A stretch of 64,000 bases of DNA, from assembly GCF_000164695.2 (NCBI RefSeq), contig NC_014643.1, forward strand, positions 2,108,001 through 2,172,000. Direction: 5' to 3'. The notes beneath the pieces are model-generated. The model searched no databases and was not told where the DNA came from. It worked only from the letters and a program-made list of their open reading frames with translations. This DNA is from Rothia dentocariosa ATCC 17931 (lineage in GTDB: Bacteria; Actinomycetota; Actinomycetes; Actinomycetales; Micrococcaceae). This document shows positions 38,146 to 47,363 of this stretch, in pieces (within the stretch, counting starts at the first letter, position 1; every line of letters begins with the position of its first letter). The position numbers and the translations under genes are program-made.

Positions 38146-38547
38146 GTGAAAGTTCTCGGGAAGGTCTTCCTGTACCTTGGTATATTCTTTATTCCTGTTG
38201 GAATTATTTATGGGTTTATGACCAATTTTGATGAGTGGGCCGGGTTTCCCGCGCTCCTCGTGACGGCGCTTATGTGCTTCTTCTTGGCTTTCTTCCTCAT
38301 GTTTACTGATAAGAAGCTAGGAAGCCAGCCCATGGATAACTACACGGGTGAAATCGCTGAGAGTGCTGGTGAGTATGGGTTCTACTCACCATGGTCTTGG
38401 TGGCCGTTTATGATCGGTTTAACGTGCATGATTGTTGTTCTTGGGGCAGCGATTGCCTGGTGGGTACTAATTCTTGCGTTGCCTATCGTAGCAGTCGCCG
38501 TTATCGGGTGGGTATATGAATACAACCGCGGTGATCACGCGCACTAA
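38146..38547 (+). CDS. ctaF: CtaF, cytochrome c oxidase subunit IV (actinobacterial type)
   Basis: A 133-residue, four-helix subunit found only in actinobacterial aa3 oxidases. Typical segments are KVFLYLGIFFIPVGIIYGF, a central MDNYTGEIAESAGEYGFYSP loop, and two C-terminal helices. It starts at GTG three bases after the ctaD stop and is last in the operon. Confidence 0.93.
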   Translation: MKVLGKVFLYLGIFFIPVGIIYGFMTNFDEWAGFPALLVTALMCFFLAFFLMFTDKKLGSQPMDNYTGEIAESAGEYGFYSPWSWWPFMIGLTCMIVVLGAAIAWWVLILALPIVAVAVIGWVYEYNRGDHAH

Positions 38548-38558
38548 TCATATACAGT

Positions 38559-38604
38559 AAAGGTGGGGTTACATCATCCATATGGATGATGTAACCCCAC
38601 CTTT
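38559..38604 (+). terminator. Terminator after ctaF
   Basis: A perfect 46-bp palindrome centred on CATATG (38579-38584), with a T run at its right end. Confidence 0.93.
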
Positions 38605-39222
38605 TCTATATTCCAGAGATTCTCGAATAAAGTTCTATCTGCCCCAGATATGTACTAAAAAGGGGAGGTAAGAAAAAGCTAGTTGGATTAATTGTCTGTA
38701 TTGGCAGCTTATCTGGGGATCATCAAAGCAGCAGAGACGCACCAATATTGATCGGATGAATCTTGGGAGAGTAACCGCCCATATAATCGTGCCCATCGCA
38801 CGATAATAGTTTTTGCAGAGGCAGCTTCGCTTATCAGTACGCTCGGCTCGAAAGAAAAGACGGCATTAATATGCTCGCAGAAGTGCTCTCTCTGCAAGAA
38901 TTCTGGAGTCTCAACCTCAAACCTAGGTTGTTGCTACTTTTATCTGTTAATCCGCGAGGCTCCTTCCTGCCTCTAAGAGCCAGCGGCATGATAGTTTGTG
39001 ACGGGGTGTGTGCTTAGTACGCATGAAGTTATTCCATTATGGCATCAGGTATATAGCGATCGCTGATAAGTAAGCAAAGATTTATAATTCTTAGTTTCAG
39101 GAATAGGGCCATGCTGCTTATGAGAATTTTTCATGAGAAAGTCTGGACTCCTGGCCTTAGAAGATGGATATGATATTGGGTCAGCAGCAACATTGCTGGA
39201 AGAGATACATACGATACAAACG
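38605..39222. other. 618-bp gene-poor stretch between the two respiratory operons
   Basis: No convincing gene. A minus-strand frame from about 38933 to 38706 could encode some 74 protein-like residues (ending WCVSAALMIPR) but has only TTG starts and no ribosome site. A second minus frame at 39045-39239 has none either and runs into the qcrB terminator. This may be the remains of a lost gene. Confidence 0.4.
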
Positions 39223-39262
39223 TTGAGGGTTGGTCCCACAGTTTTGTGGAACCAACCCTCAA
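39223..39262 (-). terminator. Terminator after qcrB
   Basis: A 17-bp stem with one mismatch (39223-39239 with 39246-39262) and a six-base loop, 22 bp past the qcrB stop. Confidence 0.82.
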
Positions 39263-39284
39263 GTAAACTTATGAAGTTGTAACT

Positions 39285-40949
39285 TTAGCCCTTAATCTCG
39301 GGGCTATTAGAGGAAGCGCCCTCAATCCTTTGAGCTTCATTATGTTCATGATGAGCTTCTTCTAGCTCAGTAGGAGTTACAGGAAGAACACGATCAGTAA
39401 AGAACAACTTCGATAAGGTGCCTCGTGCTTTCTCAAGCATTGTAACCTTCCCCTTAGCATTGGGGCGTGCAGGTATTACATCTGGTGAATCGAAACTAAC
39501 TAGCTTGTACCGACGATACTCGTCAAGAGGCTTGTGCACCTCAATAAACTCACCATGGGGGAGTTGCACCACTTGACCAGTTTCGATGCCATGAAGCACT
39601 AGCTCACGATCTTTACGCTGCAAGGAGAGGCAAATCCTTCGGGTAATCTCGAAACCAAGGATGGGTCCAAGGAAGAAGAGCGCACGCAATACATAAGCTA
39701 CATCATTTAGCGAGACGTGGAAATGTGTTGCGATCAAATCAGAAGATGCCGCGATCATCAAAACTGAGTAGTAGATGATACCGGCAACACCGGCGCCTGT
39801 ACGGAATGGAGCGTTACGCGGGCGATCAAGAATATTATGAACCCGATTATCTTTGGTGACCCAACGTTCGATCCAAGGCCACGTGAATAAGAATCCCATC
39901 AAGACGCCTGCGAGTGCAAAAGGCAGTAGGACATTTAGAACCCATGTTCCACCGAATTGCCATTCCCATGACCATGGCCAAACACCAGGCCATAGACGTA
40001 ATGCACCGTCACCAAAGCCTACGTACCAGTCAGGCTGAGTACCTGCTTGAACTGGAGATGGATCGTAGGGACCATAGTTCCATATTGCGTTAATAGTGAA
40101 GGTGGAAGCTAAGAAAGCGATGATACCGAAAACTATGAAGAAGAAACCGCCTGCTTTTGCAGCATAAACCGGACCTACAGGAAAACCAACAACGTTATTG
40201 TTGGTACGACCTGGCCCTGGATATTGGGTGTGTTTATGCAGGACAACCATGAACATATGCAGTCCAACGCACAACAACAGAACTGCCGGAATGATCATAA
40301 TATGCAGGCTGTATAGGCGGCTAATAATGTGTTCACCTGGGAACTCGCCTCCGAAGAAGAAAAGCGAGAGGTATGTACCTACGAGCGGAACTGCGACCAT
40401 AATGCCATCGACAATTCGCAAACCGTTACCAGAGAGCACATCATCGGGGAGGGAATACCCAGTAAAGCCCGCCATAATACCCGTGACAAAGAGGACGCAA
40501 CCTACAACCCAATTCAGCTCACGTGGACGACGGAAAGCCCCTGTAAAGAAGACACGAAGCATGTGGATACAGATGGCCAACATAAACATGAGAGCCGCCC
40601 AGTGGTGAATCTGACGGATCAACAGGCCTCCGCGAATATCAAAAGAGATATCTAAAGTAGACGCAAACGCAACAGACATTTCTGTACCCTTCATGGGTAC
40701 ATATGAACCGTCATAGGTAACTGCAGCGGTTGATGGGTTAAACCAGAATGTTAAAAAAGTTCCTGAAATAAGGAGCACTACAAAGCTGTATAGAGCCACC
40801 TCACCGAACATAAAGGACCAGTGATCTGGAAAGATTTTTCGGCCAAATTCTTTAACAACCCCAGACATGCCAACACGCGTATCAACAAAATTCGCGATAC
40901 GCCCAGCGTTGCTTTTAGGTTTGTACTCGTAGCCAGTTGTTGTAGACAT
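39285..40949 (-). CDS. qcrB: QcrB, cytochrome b subunit of the bcc complex
   Basis: A 554-residue cytochrome b that oxidises menaquinol and carries two b haems. The eight-helix core is visible, with haem ligands in HHWAALMFMLAICIHMLRV and LHIMIIPAVLLLCVGLHMFMV; the quinol site has PWSWEW near PDWY. The C-terminal extension of about 130 residues is normal for actinobacteria. It is last in ctaE-qcrC-qcrA-qcrB and begins three bases after the qcrA stop. Confidence 0.97.
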   Translation of the reverse strand: MSTTTGYEYKPKSNAGRIANFVDTRVGMSGVVKEFGRKIFPDHWSFMFGEVALYSFVVLLISGTFLTFWFNPSTAAVTYDGSYVPMKGTEMSVAFASTLDISFDIRGGLLIRQIHHWAALMFMLAICIHMLRVFFTGAFRRPRELNWVVGCVLFVTGIMAGFTGYSLPDDVLSGNGLRIVDGIMVAVPLVGTYLSLFFFGGEFPGEHIISRLYSLHIMIIPAVLLLCVGLHMFMVVLHKHTQYPGPGRTNNNVVGFPVGPVYAAKAGGFFFIVFGIIAFLASTFTINAIWNYGPYDPSPVQAGTQPDWYVGFGDGALRLWPGVWPWSWEWQFGGTWVLNVLLPFALAGVLMGFLFTWPWIERWVTKDNRVHNILDRPRNAPFRTGAGVAGIIYYSVLMIAASSDLIATHFHVSLNDVAYVLRALFFLGPILGFEITRRICLSLQRKDRELVLHGIETGQVVQLPHGEFIEVHKPLDEYRRYKLVSFDSPDVIPARPNAKGKVTMLEKARGTLSKLFFTDRVLPVTPTELEEAHHEHNEAQRIEGASSNSPEIKG

Positions 40950-40952
40950 TAC

Positions 40953-42059
40953 TTATTTCGCCTCCTTCTCACGCTCTGCACGCATTTCTTCGACGTGCTG
41001 ACCGCGTTCCCAATACGCGGGACCAACTGGCTCATGGAAGTCACTCTGAGCCACAAGATAACCATTATCATCGACTGTAATCGGCAACTGTGGGAGTGCG
41101 TGACCTGCAGGACCGAATACAACCTTGCATTCATCTGCCGCATCAAAAGTAGACTGATGGCACGGGCACAGCAGATGGTGCGTTCGCTGCTCGTACAGCG
41201 CGATGGGACATCCAACGTGTGTACAGACCTTCGAATAAGCGACTATACCGTCAACGTGCCAGTTTTTACGTTCTTCCGAAATCTTCATCTCATTGGGGTC
41301 AAGACGCATCAACAAGACAACTGCTTTAGCTTTTTCCTCTAGATAGCCATTTTCATGGCTGAGGGACGTGATGGTCTCCGGCAGAACGTGATAAGCGGAT
41401 CCGATCGTAACGTCAGAAGCTTTAATCGGAGTCCCAGAAGGGTCGCGTACAAGACGGACACCCTGATCCCACATCGTGTGTTTAAGAACGGCAGGATCAT
41501 TCGGCCCCAGATCGCGCAGGAACGTAATAAAAGTTAACGGAGCCAGAATAACTGAGCCAATGAGAGTATTGCGCAGGAGAGGACGGCGTTTAATACCTGA
41601 CTCATCAATAATAGTTTCGATGATTTCTTCTGCCTCGGCGCGATCCTCTTCAGGACGCAAATCGTGCCGCTCCTCAACGAGTTCATGGTCAGGCATAAGC
41701 GTACGTGCCCAATGAACAACTCCAATACCAATGCCGAACATAGCGAATGCTATACCTAAACCAAGCAAGAGGTTCTGCAGCTGCAGTTTACTGGTAGGCT
41801 CCGTATTGTTTACATCAAAGAAGTTACCTTCAACTGATATACCGAAATACGCGACCCAGAATAACAAAGAGCCGAGCATTGATAGTACAAAGAGTAGAAT
41901 AACTTGGCGCTCAGCACCTTTAGCACGCTTCGAATCCACATCTGTCAGACGTGGACGATGTGGGGGCAGCCCAGGATTCTGAAACTGCTCCTTTGAATCC
42001 TCTGAAGAGGTAACTACGGTAACGCTCTGAGCGTCTTGACCGTCACGATGGTTTCCCAT
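40953..42059 (-). CDS. qcrA: QcrA, Rieske iron-sulfur subunit
   Basis: From ATG 42059 the protein is 368 residues. Three membrane helices precede the Rieske domain, the actinobacterial layout. The [2Fe-2S] ligands are in CTHVGCPI and CPCHQSTFD (about residues 290-315). GAGG six bases upstream supports ATG 42059 over the TTG at 42071. It passes electrons from quinol to QcrC. Confidence 0.95.
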   Translation of the reverse strand: MGNHRDGQDAQSVTVVTSSEDSKEQFQNPGLPPHRPRLTDVDSKRAKGAERQVILLFVLSMLGSLLFWVAYFGISVEGNFFDVNNTEPTSKLQLQNLLLGLGIAFAMFGIGIGVVHWARTLMPDHELVEERHDLRPEEDRAEAEEIIETIIDESGIKRRPLLRNTLIGSVILAPLTFITFLRDLGPNDPAVLKHTMWDQGVRLVRDPSGTPIKASDVTIGSAYHVLPETITSLSHENGYLEEKAKAVVLLMRLDPNEMKISEERKNWHVDGIVAYSKVCTHVGCPIALYEQRTHHLLCPCHQSTFDAADECKVVFGPAGHALPQLPITVDDNGYLVAQSDFHEPVGPAYWERGQHVEEMRAEREKEAK

Positions 42060-42102
42060 GTGTTGCCTCAAATCTTTTCCGATACGAATAGTATGTGCGT
42101 AT

Positions 42103-42226
42103 TTATGCTGAGCGAGAGGTCAGCCAAATAACAAAGATAAGCACGATCCCTAGACCGACGCTCCAAATCAACAGACCTTCAGCGACAGGACCTAGAGAGC
42201 CTAGCTTAAGACCACCAGGGGAAACA
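42103..42226 (-). pseudogene. qcrC: Out-of-frame C-terminal anchor of QcrC
   Basis: In the frame next to the annotated qcrC stop, the minus strand encodes NVSPGGLKLGSLGPVAEG followed by a hydrophobic helix (LLIWSVGLGIVLIFVIWLT) and stop TAA at 42103-42105. This is the conserved QcrC membrane anchor. It leaves 43 bp before qcrA, a normal operon gap, so the restored reading is the ancestral one. Confidence 0.85.
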
Positions 42227-42896
42227 TTTTTTCCTGTGCTTTCAAATAGGTGATAACATCACGCTTCTCTTGCGGGGTAAGGTTTGCGTCGTTGAAAACA
42301 GGCATATTTTGAGGTCCAGTTTCCATGGCTTCATAGATATGTTGTTCGCTAACACCCATGAGAGAAGGAGCAAACTTCCCTCGGGTAAGAGCACCACCTG
42401 CACCAGCCGCGTTATGACACATTGCGCAGTTGGCTAGGAAGACACGGGCACCATTTGCGGCATCGCCTTTGGTGGTATCTAGATTCTCTGCTTCAGGTAT
42501 TGCAGGACCGGCGCCCAACGAAGCAACATATGCAGAGAGCTGCTTCGTCTGTTCCTCGTTGAACTGACCAGGTTTGACTTGAGCCTGTGTACCTTGCATC
42601 TGCATAGGCATGCGGCCGGTACCAACCTGAAAATCAACTGCGGCTGCACCAACACCGATGAGCGAAGGACCATCAGCGGTGCCTTCAGCGTTCATTCCAT
42701 GGCAGGTTGCACAGTTGGCTTGGAAGAGTTTTTGACCAGCGTTTACATCATCTTGAGTGTATGCATGGCTTGACTCGGCCTTGGCCTGATTGGTGGCAGT
42801 GGCAACTGTGTAGAGACCACCAGTAAGGATGAGAGCCAACGCAAGCAACACAATAGCTGCAAGCGGGTGACGCCGCTTCTGTGAAAGTGCCTTCAC
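42201..42896 (-). CDS. qcrC: QcrC, dihaem cytochrome c, C-terminus lost by frameshift
   Basis: As read, 231 residues from a GTG start: an N-terminal membrane helix (about 13-32) and two class I cytochrome c domains with CATCH and CAMCH haem sites and distal Met residues. This subunit shuttles electrons from QcrA to CtaC. The frame ends abruptly after LKAQEKM. The expected C-terminal helix lies in the next frame (42103-42226). Adding one base to the T6 run at 42227-42232 restores a protein of about 263 residues. Either a sequencing error or a true mutation. Confidence 0.93.
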   Translation of the reverse strand: MKALSQKRRHPLAAIVLLALALILTGGLYTVATATNQAKAESSHAYTQDDVNAGQKLFQANCATCHGMNAEGTADGPSLIGVGAAAVDFQVGTGRMPMQMQGTQAQVKPGQFNEEQTKQLSAYVASLGAGPAIPEAENLDTTKGDAANGARVFLANCAMCHNAAGAGGALTRGKFAPSLMGVSEQHIYEAMETGPQNMPVFNDANLTPQEKRDVITYLKAQEKMFPLVVLS

Positions 42897-42958
42897 GTCT
42901 TTTGTTCCTTGTGTGTGCTAGTAAAAATGGATACGGACGGGGCGAGAGTGTTGGACTG

Positions 42959-43597
42959 TTATTTGACGAAGTACACTACGGCAAATAGAGCGAGCCACAC
43001 GACATCTACAAAGTGCCAGTAGTACGAGACAACGATTGCACTAGTTGCTTCGTAATGACCAAATCGCTTAGCGACAAATGCGCGACCAATGATCAGGAGG
43101 AAAGCTACTAGACCAGCTGTCACGTGTAACGCATGGAACCCTGTTGTGATGTAGAAAGCGGATCCGTAAGCGCTAGATGCAATGGTTACGCCTTCTGAAA
43201 CCAAGGTTGCGTACTCATAAGCCTGACCGCAGACGAAGATTGCGCCCATGATGAAAGTCAACACAAACCATTCAGCCATGCCCCATGCCTTAATATTCAG
43301 CAAAGAACCGGAGCGGCGTGGTTTGAGCTGTTCTGCGGCAAATACGCCCATCTGGCATGTCACAGAACTCAGCACAAGAACGATTGTGTTGATAAAAGCG
43401 AAGGGAACGTTAAGGATATGTACATTATCAGCCCAAATGTCAGGACGTGATGCCTTAAGGGTGAAGTACATAGCAAAAAGCCCGGCAAAGAACATCAGCT
43501 CTGATGCCAACCACACGACGGTACCAATGGCGACCGTGTTGGGTCGGTTAAGAGCCGGATGTGCCGGCCTGCTGGGGTTATTGGTTACAGTTGTCAC
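42959..43597 (-). CDS. ctaE: CtaE, cytochrome c oxidase subunit III
   Basis: A 212-residue subunit III of the actinobacterial five-helix type. Helix motifs [29 protein letters not shown] and [14 protein letters not shown] with the conserved His/Glu residues are present. GTG start. It leads the ctaE-qcrC-qcrA-qcrB operon, the same order as in mycobacteria, and is divergent from trpD. Confidence 0.95.
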   Translation of the reverse strand: MTTVTNNPSRPAHPALNRPNTVAIGTVVWLASELMFFAGLFAMYFTLKASRPDIWADNVHILNVPFAFINTIVLVLSSVTCQMGVFAAEQLKPRRSGSLLNIKAWGMAEWFVLTFIMGAIFVCGQAYEYATLVSEGVTIASSAYGSAFYITTGFHALHVTAGLVAFLLIIGRAFVAKRFGHYEATSAIVVSYYWHFVDVVWLALFAVVYFVK

Positions 43598-43829
43598 ATA
43601 GACATTATGTCGCTAAAACTTGCGAAGAGCGAATACATAACCTCTTAAATCTTGCGGTGTGTTGGGAAAATCCTTAGAGTTCCCTGTAAACTAGCGGTTT
43701 TCACGAGATTTGTGCGACACGCTCTATGTGTAATGTTTTGGTAAGTTCGTGGGGGAGAGAAGCCTCAAAGCTGTGGCACCCTATGCGCTGGCAGCAGATG
43801 AATCCTGCAGGAAGGTTAAAATCGGGAGT

Positions 43830-44921
43830 ATGGATATAACTGCACATGAGTCATTAACCTGGAAATACATTTTGAATCAGCTCATCTCTGGGCAGGATCT
43901 CGGTTCTCGTCATGTGGACTGGGCTATGGATGAAATTATGACTGGTTCAACGCCTGAACCTATACTTGCTTCCTTCCTGACATCGCTCCACATGAAGGGG
44001 GAGACCTCTGAAGAGTTAGGCGCCCTTGCGCGAGGAATGCTTGCAAAAGCTGAAACTATTGATCTTGACGTACACGCGGTTGATATTGTAGGCACTGGCG
44101 GAGATCAGCAGAATACCGTCAATATATCCACCATGGCAGCCTTGGTTATTGCTGGTACAGGTGCGACAGTTGTTAAACATGGTAACCGAGCGTCAACCTC
44201 TAAATCAGGGTCGGCAGATGTCTTGGAGGCGCTAGGTATTCAGCTAGATATGCCGATTAAGTCTGTTGCCGCGTGCGCTCGGCAGGTAGGGATCACCTTT
44301 CTATTTGCAATGACTTTTCATCCCTCCATGCGGTTCGTAGGGCCGACTCGAAAAATGTTAGGTATACCAACGGCTTTTAACTACCTAGGACCCATGACAA
44401 ACCCTGCGCGAGTGTCATCATCTGCAATTGGGGTAGCTAATCCGCAGATGGTAGAAAAGATGGCTTGGGTTTTCGCGAATCGAGGTGACCATGCCCTTAT
44501 ATTCCGGGGGGATGATGGGCTTGATGAATTGACAATTGCTACAACTTCCCAGATCTGGGAAGCAAGTGGGGGTATTCTTCAGAAATATGTCTTTAATCCC
44601 GAAGGCTATGGGATTGAGCGTTCTTCATTAGATAACCTGCGAGGAGGAGACGCTGAGTATAACGCCAGTGTGTTTCGCGCAGTATTAGCTGGGGAGGGCG
44701 AGTCGGCAAAAGACTCGTTGCATGCAATTCGCAATGCAGTTCTTATTAATGCGGCGGCCGGTCTGATAGCTTACCGAAAAAACGACGGCAGGAGTTTTGA
44801 GGAACGGTACACAGAAGCCTTGGCGGATGCACGCCAATCTATTGATACTGGGGCAGCAGCTCAAGTTTTGAACGCCTGGGTGGAGTTTAGCCACCTGGTG
44901 GTAGAAACGCCGAGTCCGTAA
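43830..44921 (+). CDS. trpD: TrpD, anthranilate phosphoribosyltransferase
   Basis: A tryptophan biosynthesis enzyme joining anthranilate and PRPP; about 363 residues from ATG 43830. PRPP/metal motifs VDIVGTGGDQQNTVNISTM, KHGNRASTSKSGSADVLE and LGPMTNPA are conserved. ATG 43830 places the conserved LTWKYILNQLI close to the N-terminus as in relatives; the frame is open to a GTG at 43749, which is less likely. The position beside ctaE is conserved in actinobacteria, away from other trp genes. Confidence 0.94.
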   Translation: MDITAHESLTWKYILNQLISGQDLGSRHVDWAMDEIMTGSTPEPILASFLTSLHMKGETSEELGALARGMLAKAETIDLDVHAVDIVGTGGDQQNTVNISTMAALVIAGTGATVVKHGNRASTSKSGSADVLEALGIQLDMPIKSVAACARQVGITFLFAMTFHPSMRFVGPTRKMLGIPTAFNYLGPMTNPARVSSSAIGVANPQMVEKMAWVFANRGDHALIFRGDDGLDELTIATTSQIWEASGGILQKYVFNPEGYGIERSSLDNLRGGDAEYNASVFRAVLAGEGESAKDSLHAIRNAVLINAAAGLIAYRKNDGRSFEERYTEALADARQSIDTGAAAQVLNAWVEFSHLVVETPSP

Positions 44922-45239
44922 AGCGCCTATTCATGTAAATAGAAGAGTTTGGTGTATCTGTAGCTTTACTGGACATTGAGGAGAAAGAAGCTGCTGGGGT
45001 GAAACCGTCTTTACGAGGGCGCACTGGCAGCTAATCCGGTTCAATTACACGGAAGGTTGAGTGGCTGGGGTGTGGTTTTCTGACTCTACTTTACATAATG
45101 TATATTATCGGCCATTTGTGGTGTTGTGAGTTTGTGTGAGTAAACTCTTTGATTGGTGATGCACCTCATGGAATAATGTTTGTATGGCTTGGGCGCTCTA
45201 TACGGTGGATTATTGTGCCTACGATGAGGAGGAAAAAAT
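44922..45239 (+). other. 318-bp gap between trpD and nfeD
   Basis: No gene seen. AGCTGC (44989-44994) and GCAGCT (45027-45032) could close a hairpin about 50 bases after trpD; it lacks a T run. The last 20 bases hold the strong GAGGAGG ribosome site for nfeD. Confidence 0.4.
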
Positions 45240-45725
45240 ATGGATTGGCTCTTTGACAGCCCATGGACATTTTGGCTGATACTAGCTTTGCTCTTTGCGA
45301 TAATTGAGATGCTGTCTCTCGATCTCTTTTTCTTGATGCTTTCCCTATCTGCCCTCATCACATCGGCTATTTCACCATTTATCGAACATTTCTTCGCTCG
45401 AGGAATAGTTTTCGCGGTTTTGTGCATCCTGTTTGTGCTTATTCTACGTCCGCCTCTTCTGAAACGCCTCAACCGCTCTGCCGGAAATACTGTTACAAAT
45501 GCCAAAGCTCTTCGGGGTAAAACTGTTCTTGTGACAGAGGATGTCACTGCTGAGTCTGGTTTAGTGCGTCTTGAAGGCGAAATTTGGACAGCACGTACTT
45601 CAGGAGCTCCTATCCCTTCCGGCTCCTACGCCCAGGTTGAAACTATTAACGGTGCTACAGCGTTTGTGTACCCGCATGTATCAACTTTGCCAGAAGGATC
45701 AGCTGTTACCCCTGAAGCTGAATAA
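45240..45725 (+). CDS. NfeD family membrane protein
   Basis: A 161-residue short-form NfeD: two or three N-terminal helices (about residues 9-70) and a C-terminal OB-like domain (GKTVLVTEDVTAESGLVRLEGEIWTAR). NfeD proteins partner with SPFH proteins in membrane microdomains, and one follows directly. GAGGAGG precedes the ATG. Confidence 0.88.
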   Translation: MDWLFDSPWTFWLILALLFAIIEMLSLDLFFLMLSLSALITSAISPFIEHFFARGIVFAVLCILFVLILRPPLLKRLNRSAGNTVTNAKALRGKTVLVTEDVTAESGLVRLEGEIWTARTSGAPIPSGSYAQVETINGATAFVYPHVSTLPEGSAVTPEAE

Positions 45726-45789
45726 AATGTTCCATCTACGCCCCTAAATTTTGTTATTAATCACCGAAAAGAAAGTAGGTAATGAAGAT

Positions 45790-46782
45790 ATGGTCCCAGT
45801 TATTCTTCTTGTGATTCTCTTCATTTTTGTTCTTATCTTGTTGGCTAAAACCATCCGGGTGATTCCTCAAGGTCGAGCAGGAATCGTTGAGCGTCTTGGT
45901 AAGTTCCGAACCGTGCTAGAACCCGGTTTGCATATGGTGGTACCGATTATTGACCGCGTGTTGCCTCTAATTGATGTCCGTGAGCAGGTTGTCTCGTTCC
46001 CCTCGCAGTCTGTGATTACCGAAGATAACCTTGTGGTTGGGATCGATACCGTTGTTTACTTTCAGGTAACAAGCCCCAAGGACGCAACCTATGAAATTAC
46101 GAACTATATTCGTGCTGTTGACGAGCTTACTAGCGCGACCCTCCGTAACGTAGTTGGTGGTCTAAATCTTGAACAGACCTTGACCTCCCGCGATCAGATC
46201 AACGCGGAATTGCGTGGAGTTCTTGATGCTACAACCGGTCGTTGGGGACTACGAGTATCTCGTGTTGATATTAAAGAAATTCAGCCTCCACACTCTATCC
46301 AGGACTCAATGGAGAAGCAGATGCGTGCAGAGCGTGATCGTCGTGCTGCCATTCTGACGGCCGAAGGTCAGAAGCAGTCAGATATTCTGACGGCTGAAGG
46401 TGAATCTAGGGCTGCTATCCTTCGCGCGGAAGCTGAAAAACAGGCTCAGATTCTTCGAGCTGAAGGTGACGCTCAATCTGCAATCCTTCGAGCTGACGGT
46501 GAAGCTGAAGCTGTTCATAAGGTATTCGAAGCCATCCATCAATCTAACCCGAGCCAACAGCTACTCACCTATCAGTATCTGCAAACCTTGCCCAAACTTG
46601 CTGACGGCCAAGCTAATAAACTCTGGTTTATCCCCACAGAACTTGGCGATGCTCTACGAGGTCTTGGTAACGCATTCGGCAATTTGCCGGTATCGGACAT
46701 AAACGATGGATCGACAAAAGCAGCGTATACAAAGCCTGATACTTTTGAGAACCCATCTCAAGGATATGGCTTCAATAGTTAA
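45790..46782 (+). CDS. SPFH/band 7 domain membrane protein (stomatin-like)
   Basis: About 330 residues: an N-terminal membrane helix (VPVILLVILFIFVLILLAK), the SPFH domain (RVIPQGRAGIVERLGKF onward), then a striking coiled coil built of near-repeats of the type ILRAEGEAQ (about residues 185-240). It should oligomerise in membrane microdomains with the adjacent NfeD protein. ATG 45790 is chosen over TTG 45751 because AGTAGG lies between them. Confidence 0.9.
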   Translation: MVPVILLVILFIFVLILLAKTIRVIPQGRAGIVERLGKFRTVLEPGLHMVVPIIDRVLPLIDVREQVVSFPSQSVITEDNLVVGIDTVVYFQVTSPKDATYEITNYIRAVDELTSATLRNVVGGLNLEQTLTSRDQINAELRGVLDATTGRWGLRVSRVDIKEIQPPHSIQDSMEKQMRAERDRRAAILTAEGQKQSDILTAEGESRAAILRAEAEKQAQILRAEGDAQSAILRADGEAEAVHKVFEAIHQSNPSQQLLTYQYLQTLPKLADGQANKLWFIPTELGDALRGLGNAFGNLPVSDINDGSTKAAYTKPDTFENPSQGYGFNS

Positions 46783-46948
46783 GATAGTTTAGCTTGACTT
46801 CGCGAATAGCTGTCTCTAATAGTTGGGCGGCGGAGAATATTCTCGATATAATGGATGTTTTAGACGTTCGAGGGAATAGCTCTCCCCCGCCCAACGTTAT
46901 GCAGCCGCTGAGTATCTGCGGAAACCCTTTCTGGAGTCTGGAGGAATT

Positions 46949-47287
46949 GTGAGCGATCGTAGCCTGCGTGGTATGCGTCTTGGAACTCAATCTATGGAAA
47001 CCGAGTCCAATGTACAGCCTGCACCCCGTCAACGTGTAGAGTACCGAACCACTGATGGTGACCGCGTATTTGTGACCTTTGCTGCTGAAGCTGAAATTCC
47101 ACAGGTCTGGGTTGCTAAAACTGGCAAAGAAGCATATCTTGTCAACGGCGAGAGTGACGCCCAGAATGACGATGATAAGCCAGCTCGTACACACTGGGAC
47201 ATGCTAATGGAACGACGTAGCGTTGAAGAGTTAGAGAAGACTCTAGAAGATCGGTTGGAATACTACCGTTCTCATTATGCACTGTAG
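46949..47287 (+). CDS. rbpA: RbpA, RNA polymerase-binding protein
   Basis: A 112-residue actinobacterial transcription activator that stabilises open complexes with the housekeeping sigma factor. RSLRGMRLGTQS is the N-terminal tail, TDGDRVFVTFAAEAEIPQVW the core, and the C-terminal sigma-interaction helix is THWDMLMERRSVEELEKTL. The core has no cysteines, so it is the zinc-free type. GTG start with GGAGGAA upstream. Confidence 0.94.
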   Translation: MSDRSLRGMRLGTQSMETESNVQPAPRQRVEYRTTDGDRVFVTFAAEAEIPQVWVAKTGKEAYLVNGESDAQNDDDKPARTHWDMLMERRSVEELEKTLEDRLEYYRSHYAL

Positions 47288-47305
47288 GATACATTCATAA
47301 TGCAT

Positions 47306-47345
47306 AAGGGAGAGGAACCCCTTTTAGAGGCTCCTCTCCCCTTCT
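47306..47345. terminator. Terminator between rbpA and the permease gene
   Basis: AAGGGAGAGGA (about 47306) pairs with TCCTCTCCCCTT (about 47334-47345) with a one-base bulge, between convergent genes. Confidence 0.65.
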
Positions 47346-47363
47346 TGTGCACATGAGAAATAA

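Noticed and set aside
38709-38897. Annotating the minus-strand 62-codon frame as a gene
   Set aside because: TTG start only, no ribosome site, and no recognised domain; kept only as possible gene remains.
40821-41342. 173-codon + strand ORF across the qcrB/qcrA junction
   Set aside because: Both minus-strand genes are unmistakable respiratory subunits; this is their shadow.
43749-43829. Extended N-terminus of TrpD from GTG 43749
   Set aside because: The added 27 residues resemble nothing in the family, and ATG 43830 gives the usual N-terminal length.
44975-45060. Resemblance to a c-di-AMP (ydaO) riboswitch (GGGGTGAAACCG and GGCAGCTAATCC)
   Set aside because: The two motifs are far too close together and the surrounding helices are missing; the gene downstream is nfeD after another 200 bp.
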